A DNA stretch of 64,000 bases, taken from positions 8,725,852 to 8,789,851 of the forward strand of contig JAQFVV010006220.1 of assembly GCA_028023455.1 (NCBI GenBank), in the 5' to 3' direction. Under the pieces are notes generated by a model. That model saw only the letters and a program-made list of their open reading frames with translations. It was not told the origin of the DNA and did not search any database. Of this stretch, positions 13,156 through 24,066 are shown one piece after another (positions within the stretch are counted from its first letter, which is position 1; each line of letters starts with the position of its first letter). Both the position numbers and the translations under genes were made by a program. This stretch comes from Epiperipatus broadwayi (Eukaryota; Onychophora; Udeonychophora; Euonychophora; Peripatidae).

Positions 13156-15130
13156 TAAACTTTCTGCTTTAAATTATTAATATTCTTAGTATTAATTCAC
13201 ATGGTGGATTCAGCCAATCACCATACTAAATCATAATAAGATTTCAGGTGCCAATTCTAAATCTAGAAGTACTCTGAAAATTTCTCGTCTTCTTTTTTTA
13301 TAACTGATCCACACTTTTGTTTTTTCTGTATTAACTCACTAATTATATAAACTGCATTACACTTTAAACTAATTGAGATTCTATTGGATTAAGTTTATTT
13401 TTGAAAACTGAAACTGATCTGGAAATAATTTTCATACTAATTAAAAGGATGACTCTTTAGTCAGTTTTACTATTTAATCAAAAGAATATTTTATGTAGAA
13501 TGTTATTGTTGGTATTGAAGCTAAATTTGAATTTTATGTCAGAGTCATTAATATCAAATGGGTTTTGTTAACAGAAACTAAAAAAATTATAAACTTTATA
13601 AATTAAGTTCTATCACTTTAAAGGATGAATAAGTTACAGATTCATTGGCCACACATATAGTATTTTAAATCTTCTGGGTGTCTTACATAAATAGAAGCAT
13701 TTTATTTTTTTCTCTGATTAATCACTTTAAAAGCTATCTGTTTATCTTCAAAAAAATGTTTTTTTACTTTTTAAACAATGATATCACAGATTTCTTTACA
13801 TGTAAGATTTTTTTTTGTTTTAACTAAAAAAAAACTCATATTTTTGTGATTATTGAATTCATCGCATCCTGGATGCAGTTATATTTTTTTGACAATTGTC
13901 TTGTAATAATGTTTCTAAAAAGAAAGCATATATTAAGTTTATCAACAAAATTCCACAAAAAGGTAGAGAGAAATTAATATTCTTATCTTTAACATATAAG
14001 CAAAATGATCAGGTGTAAAATGTTGAATAACGCTTCATACAGTATATTTTTAGGAATGAGTGCAATAAAAAATGTTTATAAATTTTATTGCAATCTATAT
14101 AATGATGCTCCTAACAATTTTTTTATTGTTCATTTTTGTCTATTCAGAGCTATACATTGGAGGAAAAGCAATAAAACAAAACTGTTTACCTTATTAATAA
14201 TATTAAGGCATTCTTGGGTAAACAAAAATGAACTTTTTCAATATATAGAAAATAATATAATGGTGTATTGTACAGGTTTATAAAAAGTTTGAATATTAAA
14301 AGTATCAGATCAGGAGCGATAATCTATAGATTTTGAGCTTCAGGCTTCACCACTCTTGCAGTGCATAAACTAACAACATTTTTCAATTTTGAGTTGACAG
14401 ATATATAAAAAAAGAGGTGGATATCTTCAGAATTTTTGCATAATTAGAAGCATCTCTCCAACTATTGTTTAATTTAGTAAATATATTAAAAATGATTTGT
14501 ACTCTGAAAAGAAATTTTTAATCAAATGAAATTCAAAAAATTACAATTTTTCTATTTGTAATGAAAAATGAATATCTTATTAGAGTAATCATTATCTGAC
14601 TTAAGTTAACAATTTCACTTTAAACATTATTGATTTTTTTTCCTATTTACATTTTTAAACAATTTTTATTGATATTATTATTTGCATCAGAAACTTTATT
14701 AGATTTAGTTTTGAAAGTATTCTAAAATCACTGTTTTCCCCAAGACATTTTAAACAAGCTTGTAATCATAATAAGTTTTAAAATTTTTGAAGCAAAATCA
14801 CATTGGTCTAAAAAATATTCATAAACATTATATTTAGATGCCTTGCTATTCAAAGATAAGTGATTAATACTATCTTAACTGTGATTTTATTTTTTGAAGT
14901 TTCAATTATTTATCTGCCTGATAATTATAATAGTTTCACTATAACTGTGTTTTAATATCCATAGTTTCATTTATTCATTTTCAAAAAAATTAATAAAAAT
15001 ATTAAATTTTATAATACATGCAATTAGTCCTTTCAATAATAAATTTTTTAAATAAATATGTCTGGTTATTTTTTTAATTTTATTACTAATTTTGTCACAA
15101 AAAGATAAAAAAAAGCATATGGCTTTTTGT
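13156..15130. other. intron sequence, nothing firmly recognised
   Basis: Open frame 14005-14283 (92 codons) has no recognisable family. A minus-strand stretch near 13.2-13.35 kb gives YKKRRREIFRVLLDLELAPE, faintly like a hAT-type protein, but it is too short to call. Confidence 0.45.
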
Positions 15131-15134
15131 TGTC

Positions 15135-15296
15135 CTGTGCAGGTTAGGTTAGCACAGTGGTAAGGTATCAAACTTGGGGATCTGGAGATCCCAGGATTGA
15201 TTCTGGAACTTGAAAGCCTCACCAACTTATTATGAACTCCTGAGCAACAAAGCCATTATCTACAAATAGATAACCCTAATTAATAAATACATTTTA
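15135..15296 (+). repeat. tRNA-derived SINE, best-preserved copy
   Basis: A box-A-like segment (GGTTAGCACAGTGGTAAGG) and a box-B-like segment (CCCAGGATTGATTCTGGAAC) are spaced as in a tRNA. Then come a body ending CTTATTATGAACTCCTGAGC and an A/T-rich end. The tail is shared with other copies in the window. It cannot be a functional tRNA: the acceptor stem is not closed and no clean anticodon arm is seen. The minus-strand open frame 14971-15225 is its shadow. Confidence 0.65.
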
Positions 15297-15709
15297 ATTT
15301 TGGTATATTTATCTTTCAAAAAAGAAAAGAAGAAAGTTATTCAGTCTTTATCTAATTTATTTGTCTATTTATTAAAATGAGAAAAGGATTTCTTTAATTT
15401 TTTTAACAAAAAAAAAATACCTATTTAAATCCTTTCATTTTATCATTTTTTATAAAAAAAAAATACTAACTTTATTAATTATAAAAATGCTAATTATAAT
15501 AATATTAAATAGTGTTAACACACTTATAACATAAAGCTGTATAAATTAATAGCAATTAAAATAGCTTAGCACTTTCAAGAAAATGTATTTCTTATATTTA
15601 TAGCCTGTTATGACTCATTCATTGGAATCATTCTATTCTATATGTATAATATGCAACTTTATGCAAATGAGCCCATCTTTTTGATATAGCAAAACATGCT
15701 TCTTTATGA

Positions 15710-15979
15710 TTAATGGTAAAAGTCTTCTGCTATGAAGTAAGCCTCCTTTACCTTATGTTTAACATCATGCCTCTCAGTACAAACCAATTTTGCAGAAACG
15801 GGTTTGAATTCATGTCCAGATACTTTTTGATATTGTGCAAAAATTGAAGCACATTCTGGGTTAGTATGTGACTTGTTATACCTGTACTTATGTTGTGACA
15901 ACCTAGTAGCTATGGTGGCTCTGGTTTCACCATAGTATGAGGTTTTGCATCCATTGCAAGGGCAAACAATGTTATACAT
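15710..15979 (-). mobile_element. GIY-YIG endonuclease fragment of a Penelope-like element
   Basis: An intact 89-codon frame. The N-terminal YNIVCPCNGCKTSYYGETR carries the GIY-like (YNI) and YIG-like (YYG) motifs. ATIATRLSQHKY, with the conserved arginine and histidine, follows, and near the C-terminus HDVKHKVKEAYFI holds the metal-binding glutamate region. This is the layout of the endonuclease at the C-terminal end of Penelope-like retroelements, where it nicks the target DNA before reverse transcription. No reverse transcriptase could be read upstream on the same strand (16.0-18 kb), so the copy is 5'-truncated, as is usual for such elements. The methionine at the start is not a real start, since the domain would be continuous with an upstream polyprotein. 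Confidence 0.8.
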
Positions 15980-16789
15980 GGCCTGTGGGGTTTATAAATA
16001 TCTACTACATATGTATATTAAAAAAGATAGAATTTCTACTATCTCCAAATGTCATTATCTACCCTTAAGACATGGAACCAAAATGTCATTGATAAAGAGA
16101 GATTATTGTAATTAAAATTTCATAAATTAAAATTATTTGATTGACAGTTTTTGAATGTATCAATGAATATTGGATGTTTATCTGTATTGATAAAACAAAT
16201 TTTCTGATATAAAAACATTTATATAAGTTTTATTTGAATTAGCATCAATCCTACCAATTTTGTCAGCTGAGCAAGTCTTAAAAACTGTTTTTTTAAATTA
16301 TTTAGAAGGACTTTATTGTGCAAAGATAGCATTGGTCAAATAAAATTATTTCAAATAGTGGAAAATTTTTTTCAGGTAGTTGACCCAATATTCAAGCTAG
16401 CTATACATTACTGCTCAGTAAGCGGGTGTGTGACTATGTTAATTTGACAGTAAAATAAGATTGCAAATTCTCACTACACAACAATTGGCAAGCCTGGTGA
16501 GTAATGATTTTTTTTTTTTACCTTTCCTTTATGCATGTTGTCAGAGAAGTCTTTGTGATGTAGTAGTCCAATTACTACAAATAACTTCTATGTATTTAAA
16601 AATGTTTACTGAAGAAAACAAATGGATAATAATTGGGGAGAAAAACTATTAACTAAAAAAAATCTTTTTTTTTTAAAAATGCAAAAAAATAAAATATATA
16701 ATTAAAAAACTTAAAAATAAAAAATTATAATTTATTAAACCATTCTTTGTTCTTTAGTTATTATAAGTATCTTGTTAACTTCTTTATTA

Positions 16790-17030
16790 TTAGAGCACCA
16801 AACTCTCCACACAGTAGTGCCACCAAGTGCAAGCCTTCATAATCAATGGATGCAGAGAGGTTTGTGCACAAAATCCTTAACTAGTGTCTACTCATCCAAC
16901 ATCTCCAGACAAGTTTCTATGTCCTGGCTTTCATCAATGAGGAGTCTTGGATTTGAGAGCACTGCACGCATCCCTCCAGCAACTATCTATTTGGTTAACT
17001 ATAAAACTAGGAGCCCAAAATAAAAAAATA
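16790..17030 (-). repeat. dispersed repeat, copy A (inverted relative to B and C)
   Basis: Its reverse complement reads GTGCAGTGCTCTCAAATCCA, CTCCTCATTGATGAAAGCC, GGAGATGTTGGATGAGTAG and GCATCCATTGATTATGAAGG, closely matching copies B and C. Together with copy B it makes an inverted repeat with arms of about 230 bp and almost no spacer. The 83-codon frame at 16772-17023 is inside it and is not a gene. Confidence 0.75.
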
Positions 17031-17039
17031 TCATAATGT

Positions 17040-17330
17040 TTTTAACTCAAGCTCATTTGGCTTCTGGAGGCTTGCATTAGATCCTAAGATCTAGGTGCAG
17101 TGCTCTCAAATACAAGACTCCTCATTGATCAAAGCCGCAAGCTAAAAACTAGTGTGGAGATGCTGGATGTGGAGACATTAGATAGGGATTTTATGTACAA
17201 AGCTTCCTGCATCCATTGATTATGAAGACTTGCACTTCATGGCATTATTGTATGGAGAGTTTGATACACTTATTAACAGAATGGGTAAACATATGAAATG
17301 GTGATCATATTATGTTTTCATGGTTTTATA
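17040..17330 (+). repeat. dispersed repeat, copy B
   Basis: Contains GTGCAGTGCTCTCAAATACA, CTCCTCATTGATCAAAGCC, GGAGATGCTGGATGTGGAGA, GCATCCATTGATTATGAAGA and CACTTATTAACAGAATGGG, in the same order as copy C. Confidence 0.75.
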
Positions 17331-17479
17331 CCTAGTCTGTCCATAGGATAATGCCGACTGTGAATTTTTGAAAAAACAAAGATATCAAAATGTATAGATA
17401 TTGAACTGAGTTCAGATCTATATGACTATACAAGTATATGAGCATAGGTTAAAAACATTAGGGTGTTTCCATCATGGGA

Positions 17480-17770
17480 TCCTAGCTTTATAGTTAATCA
17501 AATATATAAAAGGTGGCTGCTGAAGGTTGCATTAGATCCCAAGATCCAGGTGCAGTGCTTTCAAATACAAGGCTCCTCACGTATTAAAGCCACAAGCTAG
17601 AAACTAGTCTGAGGATGTTGGATGAGTGCACAAAGCTTTCTGCATTCATTGATTACAAAGGTTTACACTTGGTGGCACTATCATATGGAATTTGGTACTC
17701 TTATTAACAGCATGTGACACATATGAAGTGATGATCATGTGATATTTTTTATACTTTGTTGTTCTAGACA
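17480..17770 (+). repeat. dispersed repeat, copy C
   Basis: Contains GTGCAGTGCTTTCAAATACA, AGGCTCCTCACGTATTAAAG, CTAGAAACTAGTCTGAGGAT and GGTACTCTTATTAACAGCAT. Its 3' part is the first unit of the 133-bp tandem duplication that follows. Confidence 0.75.
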
Positions 17771-17955
17771 TACCCTTTTTTATAGAAATTAGTGCTAAAT
17801 GATTTAATTGTTAGTGAAACAAGTTTGGTACTCTTATTAACAGCATGTGACACATATGAAGTGATGATCATGTGATATTTTTTATACTTTGTTGTTCTAG
17901 ACATACTCTTTTTTATAGAAATTAGTGCTAAATGATTTAATTGTTAGTGAAACAT
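17691..17955. repeat. two-copy tandem duplication, 133-bp period
   Basis: The segment from TTTGGTACTCTTATTAACAG at 17691 is repeated from 17824 almost without change; one difference is ACATACCC versus ACATACTC. Both units end TTAATTGTTAGTGAAAC. The near identity suggests a recent local duplication, much younger than the surrounding repeats. Confidence 0.9.
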
Positions 17956-18174
17956 TCCTGTTCATAGATAAATTTTTAAAAATTTCAGTTTATAAAAACT
18001 AGTTTTTTTTCTGATATTACACATATAAATAATGTTATTAAAATTTTTTGGGATACAATAATTATTTTCAATTTGAGAATAAGATGATATGTAAAGAAAA
18101 GGAAAAAAAAACATTTGAATATTTAAGAATAATTCATTAAAAAGAAATGAATACATGATACTTTGCAAAGTGGT

Positions 18175-19330
18175 ATGAAAAAGAGCTAATAGTGGTAGAA
18201 AAAAATGTAACTGTGAATTGTCAAGGAAGGCTATAGAAGAAAATAAAAATTGCAAAATTATAAAATGATATCTAGGTATTTGAAGTACAATTATTTCAGC
18301 AATAAAAAGATAGAACTACTACTAAAAAGGAGTATGTCATATTATGTGTGGAAGAGTTCTATAAATAATTATTTTGTAATGAAAACAAGAAAACACAGTA
18401 AATTCTACAATTCTGAAATGTCGAGTATTTTAAATGAAGAGGTAAGAGATGCAATTAAATCTATGAAGAAGGAGAAGACTCCATGAAATTTGCAAAACTA
18501 TACATAAAATGTCAAATGATTGGATAAATGCAATAGTGATATTGAAGAAAGGTGATAAAGAAGAGATTAGAAATTGCAGACTTACTATTTACCATTTCTG
18601 TATAAGATAACATATCATGATATAGCTAATTTAAAAATAATTTGACAAAAAATACATTCTACTGCCATCTAGCGAAAGCCTAACTACAGATGAAATCCCT
18701 ATCCATAGTATTTGAATCTCTATCCTTAGACTGTTTTTTAGTTTTTGCCTTTATCAATAAGACTTAAGATTTAAAGTTAAGTGTAATGCTGACATTCATC
18801 CAGAAATCATCTCTATTCAAATTAATAAGCTTTTAAACTCAAGCCAACAAGATATTTATATAAACCTAGAACTCTACATCAGAAAATATATATTTCTTTT
18901 AGTACCATCGGTTCTTCATTAATAGTAGACAGTAATAGAAAGCTCCTTTTGTTCATATAAGCTCTTTAAAAAGATAATTAGTTGTCTATAACTACCTTGA
19001 ATTCAGATCAACAAAAAAGATAAAATTCATTTAAAGACTTGATACAGTGCATGATCTTCAAATATAGAATGAAGTTATAAAAACAGCAATGTTTATGAAA
19101 AGGCATTTTCAGAGTCATTAAAGCTTTAAACAATCAGAATAACGATCCAAAATATTGTCATACTTTGAATAATATTTATTAAAAAGCAGCAGGAGTGATT
19201 AGAAAACATTGTGGCTCTATGTTTAATATTGATAAGGGTGTGTAAGAGAGTGATTCCATTTACAGAACTTTTTAAGTATTTTTGTGGATTAAAATGAGAG
19301 GCTAAAGTAATAAAAACACATGGCTCTTAT
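18175..19330 (+). mobile_element. RTE-like non-LTR retrotransposon, decayed copy 2, split by a repeat
   Basis: Same family as the element at 5.46-8.16 kb. The frame at 18250-18486 gives NYFSNKKIELLLKRSMSYYV and SEMSSILNEEVRDAIKSMKK, matching SEMPSILNKEVAYEI of copy 1, followed by a GDKEEIRN-like part near 18.56 kb. The text breaks at about 18.64 kb and resumes at about 19.0 kb with TGAAAAGGCATTTTCAGAGTC (19.1 kb) and GATAAGGGTGTGTAAGAGAG (19.23 kb), the equivalents of YEKAF and KGVRQG. The intervening 18.65-18.99 kb is a dispersed-repeat copy. The 5' end and the endonuclease are missing. It is not functional. Confidence 0.75.
18655..18985 (-). repeat. dispersed repeat family member nested in RTE copy 2
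   Basis: Contains TTGAATCTCTATCCTTAGAC and GTTTTTGCCTTTATCAATAA, the reverse-strand version of the family motif, closely paralleling 61.07-61.15 kb. It interrupts the reverse-transcriptase reading, so it inserted after the retrotransposon. Confidence 0.6.
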
Positions 19331-19510
19331 TTAAGTTAACTATATTTTGAGATCATCATTATCAATCTTACATTTTAAATAATTGCTTAAAACTATTTAA
19401 TTAAGTTTTTTTATTTATTATTAACTTAATTAATAAAACTTCACAAATCTGAAAACAATACATTTTAAAATTTAAATTATTTTAAATATAATTTTTAAAT
19501 GTAAGTTATT

Positions 19511-20190
19511 GTATATACTTTTGAGCTAGATGTAATTGGAGGGATTTGAACCCAGACTTTCAATCTCCCTTTAGTCATCCACTCCATTTATACAATTGAT
19601 ACCCATGACCACATATATGTGTAAAAGTTAAATGATCTCCAATAATTGTATTTTGCACAGAACCAGCATTCATCAGTTGGTCCAGATCATCTCCCACACA
19701 CATATATAATCAGTGCTCAATTTATATTAAGATAACAATTCTTCAAACCCTAATGGACAGGCTTCAATCCTCTCCATCCATATCATTAAAATTCTAATGA
19801 TGACACATGAGGGGTCAGAATGATTTACGGTCAGCAAGGGTATAACAAAATTGACAAACAAGCATTTTGAACATGCCATCATCATATTTTTAATGATATG
19901 AATGGCTGAAGAGTGGGAAATTGTAGAGGATTGTAGCCTGTCCATTAGAGTTTGAAGAATTTCTATATTAACATAAACTAAGCACTGATTATTTATATGT
20001 GTGGGAGATGATCTGGACCAATTCATTAGTGCTGGTTCAGCCACAAAATACATATATTGGCAATCATTTATCTTTTTTACATGTATGTGGTCATGTGAAT
20101 TAGTTGTAAAAGATGGAGTAGATGACTAATGGGAGTTTGAAAGTCTGAGTTCAAATCCCTTCTAATTATTTTAAATATAGTAAGTATATT
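19511..20190. repeat. long foldback element (inverted repeat, arms about 260 bp)
   Basis: The left arm from about 19533 (GGAGGGATTTGAACCCAGAC) is the reverse complement, with scattered differences, of the right arm ending near 20168. Shared stretches include TGGTCCAGATCATCTCCCAC, ATGACCACATA and CTAATGGACAGGCT. Pairing continues to about 19800 and 19900, leaving a loop of about 100 bases. The flanks GTATATACTT and AGTAAGTATAT may be part of the ends. Open frame 19727-20053 spans the hairpin and shows no domain. It is best read as a non-autonomous foldback or MITE-like element. A second copy is at 56.37-56.66 kb. Confidence 0.8.
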
Positions 20191-20439
20191 TTTAATTTAA
20201 ATGTTTAAATGTAAAATAAATTATTTTTCTTTATTTTATTTACAAATGATATTATATCATTATTTAAAAGGTATATATTTATCAATAAAAAATTACAGAA
20301 ATATAAAATAATAATGACAAACTTTAATTATTTTTTTAAAAAAGGATTAAGGTCAAATTACATAACCTTTGCAATGACTGGAGAATTCTCATTTATTTTT
20401 ATTTTTCTGTTCATTAAAAAAAGCAAAATAGACTGTTAA

Positions 20440-22690
20440 CTTTATTGTTTTGTGTTATTGCTGTTTCCAATACCAGAAGACCATTTTTCCACTTCCAAGA
20501 TGCATAAACTTAATTAAATCGGTACCTAAATTTCTTTCATATCACCTACGCTCTTTTACAGTTCCCATAATCAAAAAGATGGTTGATTTCCTGGCTGATG
20601 ACAACCAGGAGGCCTTGGGGATTTGTCCAACTGCCATGGTGTCCCTAATTAAGAAATGGAAGGGCCCATATGTCCTTGACAATCTCCAGCCAATCTTAAT
20701 GGTGCTATTGCTGATCAAGTTGACAGAGGGCCTCATAAATCCGAGATAACATCATTGGATACCTTTCATTTTATCAGTTTGCCAAGAAGAGGTGCTTAAC
20801 TGCTGATTCTATCAGCCAATTTCACCTCCTAGTTAACCATGTCCATAGAAGAAGGAAATCTTGGCCAGTTGCAGCAGAGATTGACTTTGCCAGAGCTTTT
20901 AATTGCATCAGGGTTGATGGAGAAACTCAACATGCCTGAGGCATATCTCCAATTGATAGAAAACCTCCTACAAAACTGGGAAGTGTTTCTCTCATTGGAT
21001 GGCCAAAATTTTTTGGCCCTATGTTTCCATCCCACAGGGTTCACCACTAAGTGCATTTCTCTTTACAGCCTACATGAATCCATTGTGGTTAAGCATTGAG
21101 GCTGTCCTTCCTAGGATTGCCATTCCATTGCTGGGAGAGCATTTGCCATATCTCCTATATGGATGATGTGGTAGTGTTTTTCTCATCTAATGATTAACTC
21201 ATGAGGCTTGAGGAACTCTTAGATCAGTTCACTTGCAAATTTGGTCTGAGGGTTAATGAAGGAAAATCAGCCATGTGGTCCATCATGACAGGGAAGCAAG
21301 TTCCAGGAAGATTCAAAGCAGCCCTTCAGAGTTTTCAGTTTCCACCTTGCCATCCCCCATCAGTAATGAGGAGATACCTACAGAATTTCTTACTCTCCAA
21401 GATAGAGAGTAAGATCTACCTGTTATTGTTGGGGAAAATCGCTTTACTAAATTTCATTGTACTGTCCAAGATAACAATTTTCCGGCTTTGCCCCAATTGG
21501 CACCTTTATAAAAAAGCATAGAAACTCTCTGCAGAGGCTATGCTGGGAGAGAGGGGCTCCTGTTATCAACCTCAACTTATTACAAAAGCCTAAACCCCTC
21601 AATGGCTTGGCTTTACACTCGATCAATGAACACACAATATTCTAGTTACGACTTTTGAATGTCAACTTAAGCATGGAATGCCCACTTCCATTGGAGAAAG
21701 TTGAGCCAACTGATAGGCCTCTTCCCAAGTGCAGGAGCCTATAGTTTCAGCAACAGGTTACCTTAGTATACACTTCTGACTCCCTGTTTGGTTTTAAATT
21801 AAACTAATGGGAGACTTACCATTTGTTATCTGATGGTAGAACTAAAATGGTCAATTTACTTCCTGTGGAAATCCCCCCCATTTCATGAGAAGGACCAAAT
21901 TCCTCAAACTGGAACCAAACTATGTAGATTTCTTGCTCAGTTGAAAACCTTGTTGTTAAATACCTTCTTAAAGCAAGGGAAATGGACAAGAGAATGTGTG
22001 TTCCTTCATTGACTGATAAAACATGGTGGCAATTGATGATATAGGTCAACCTTTGACACCTAGGCCCATTGTATGGCTTTCTTAAACTGTAGTGACTGAT
22101 TTGCTTGTTCCTTTATTATATATTATATTTTATTGCATTTTGATCTGTGACTCACTGATTTTTGTATCCATATTATATAAGTATATTTATGTAATTTCAT
22201 CATTGTATTGTAATTTTCCTTTTATGAAATTTTCTAGTATTACTTTTTGTTAGTCACCTGAACATGTTATTTGATGGACTTGTTTGTCAGGCCTACCTAA
22301 TTCTTTTTTTTTATTATGACAATCATCCCTTTTGTATTCTCATCCTTTGTATAATCCTAATATGAATTGTTATATGATTATCTTTGGCTTAGATGAATTC
22401 GGTACCCCCTTTTATGTTGAAGCCTATCTGTTCATTTGATTTACTATATAATATCCATACTCAGCTTGTTTATGTTAATATTCAATGACCAAAACTATGT
22501 ACTTAATTTGATTTATTGTCTACGTTCTTTTGACAATGTAATTTCATCAAACTGTGTATTCTTTAATTTCTCAAATGTGATCCTTGTAACTCACGGGATG
22601 CTATATGTACACCCCAGTTGAATTTTGAAATTTACTGTTTTCCTTGTATTATGCTTCTTCTGTAAATAAAGTTTACTTTTGAAATGAAAT
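20440..22690 (+). mobile_element. L1/Tx1-like non-LTR retrotransposon, decayed
   Basis: Markedly less A+T-rich than its surroundings. Reverse-transcriptase motifs appear in order across frames: DFARAFNCIR (motif A, 20883), IPQGSPLSAFLFTAYMNPLW (motif B, from 21026) and SYMDDVVVFFSSND (motif C, YMDD at 21156-21167). Then, after a single TAA at 21195-21197 in the same frame, comes LEELLDQFTCKFGLRVNEGKSAM. Upstream, ALGICPTAMVSLIKKWKGP near 20.6 kb fits the preceding region. The 3' end has AATAAA at 22665-22670 followed by a short GAAAT-rich tail. Endonuclease and ORF1 were not found, so the copy looks 5'-truncated. Frame changes between motifs A, B and C make it inactive. Opposite-strand frames here are shadows. 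Confidence 0.82.
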
Positions 22691-23960
22691 CAGTTTAAAG
22701 TTGAAATAATATTTTTAGTTTTATCTTTTAATAATATACAGAAACTTCATTTATATTATTATTTAAGAATTTCTGCATCTTGAGACTATATGAACATAAT
22801 TTGTTCTATAGTTAAAATAAAAAAAATAGATTTCTGATTTCTTATTCATAATTCAGTTAATATATACTTTAGTATTAAAGAATTAGAAAAATTTATGATT
22901 GATTGAAAATGTTTTAAAAATTGTACATTTTTTTCAGTAAAAAATTAGGAGAGAGGTATTATTTCCAATAAAAACATTTACAGATATTTTATGTATTTTT
23001 GTATCTATTCTATTTTAATACCTAAAGCAATTGCTTCTTTATTTCACCTATCAGAATGGCCCTGATTTGAGAGACTCAATTATAGTTGGAAGAAAAATAT
23101 TAATGATAAATTAAAAATTAAAAATTATTTGGTAGGTTTTTTTTCAATAACTTAGTAGTTAAATTTAATATGGTGGATTTTCTATGTGGTTTAGCAGAAT
23201 GAAATCTCAAAGGTTGAAGGTTTTTGAATAAATTCTCATTTGTATAACATTTTTAAAATGTCATTTGGTCACTTAAATGAAACTTGTCCTCAATTTACAA
23301 TTTTTCTAAACATACAATTATAAATATGTTTGAAGTTGTTGAATCGTATAATTTTAATTTTTCATATGCTTAAATTATCTATATTATGTTTGCTTAACTG
23401 TCTTCTCTCTATAATGTTTAGTTAACTAATTTTAAAATATAAAACTTCTACTATCATAAAGCCTGATGATATATATCATTTGTGTTGTATCATTCAAAAC
23501 AAGACTTAGATAATAGTCATTCAAGATATTGTTCATACAGTAACATATATACTATAACAGCAAATATTTCCTTGGTCTATTGAAAACAAAAATATTTTTG
23601 TAGAAACTATAAAGAAGGCTAATGTTGCAAAATAGCTTGTTTCTTGAAGTTATATACAGTATACCAAACATAATTTATGTTTTATTTTAAAAAATTAATT
23701 ACATTATTAATTTTTTAGATTTTTCATAACTCTTTTCTATATTAATTTTATTAGTCGATTTCCTTTTTTCTTCACTCAAAACAATTCATTCTAATATATC
23801 CTTTCTAATATCCTTTACCAAAGCCCTTTTTATTCATTTAATTAACTTAAGTTTAATTTTTTAACTATTTTAATTTAATGGAAGTAATCTAATAAAGTGA
23901 AACTATTTCCAAATTATTTAGAAACAGCATATAAGCTGCAAAAAAGTGCTAAAGATTTAT
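22691..23960. other. intron sequence, nothing recognised
   Basis: A+T-rich; no gene, RNA or named repeat could be supported. Confidence 0.55.
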
Positions 23961-24066
23961 AGAATATGTGCTGCACTAGTAGAGGGGTAGATTCTGGAGC
24001 TAAAGTCATTGGCTTGTGACCCATACTCTAAGCTCATGAATTTTCAAGCAAAAACTATTTGATTAT
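23961..24066 (+). repeat. tRNA-like SINE remnant
   Basis: CACTAGTAGAGGGGTAGATT resembles a box-A region and TTGTGACCCATACTC a decayed box B, with a following CTCATGAATTTTCAAGC tail similar to the SINE tails elsewhere in the window. Confidence 0.4.

Noticed and set aside
13200-13350. Possible minus-strand hAT or host-protein fragment (KKRRREIFRVLLDLELAPE)
   Set aside because: Too short, followed by stops, and no second motif in order.
14005-14283. 92-codon plus-strand frame
   Set aside because: No recognisable family, A+T-driven composition and no splice or promoter context.
15135-15225. Functional tRNA gene
   Set aside because: Box-A and box-B-like sequences are present, but the stems do not close and the tail matches a SINE family.
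16772-17023. 83-codon frame with balanced composition
   Set aside because: It lies in dispersed-repeat copy A; copies B and C do not keep the frame.
19727-20053. 108-codon minus-strand frame as a gene
   Set aside because: It lies within a palindromic repeat, shows no domain, and its arms are mirrored on the other strand.
20542-21056. Minus-strand frames in the L1-like element
   Set aside because: Reverse-transcriptase motifs A, B and C all read on the plus strand, so these are shadows.
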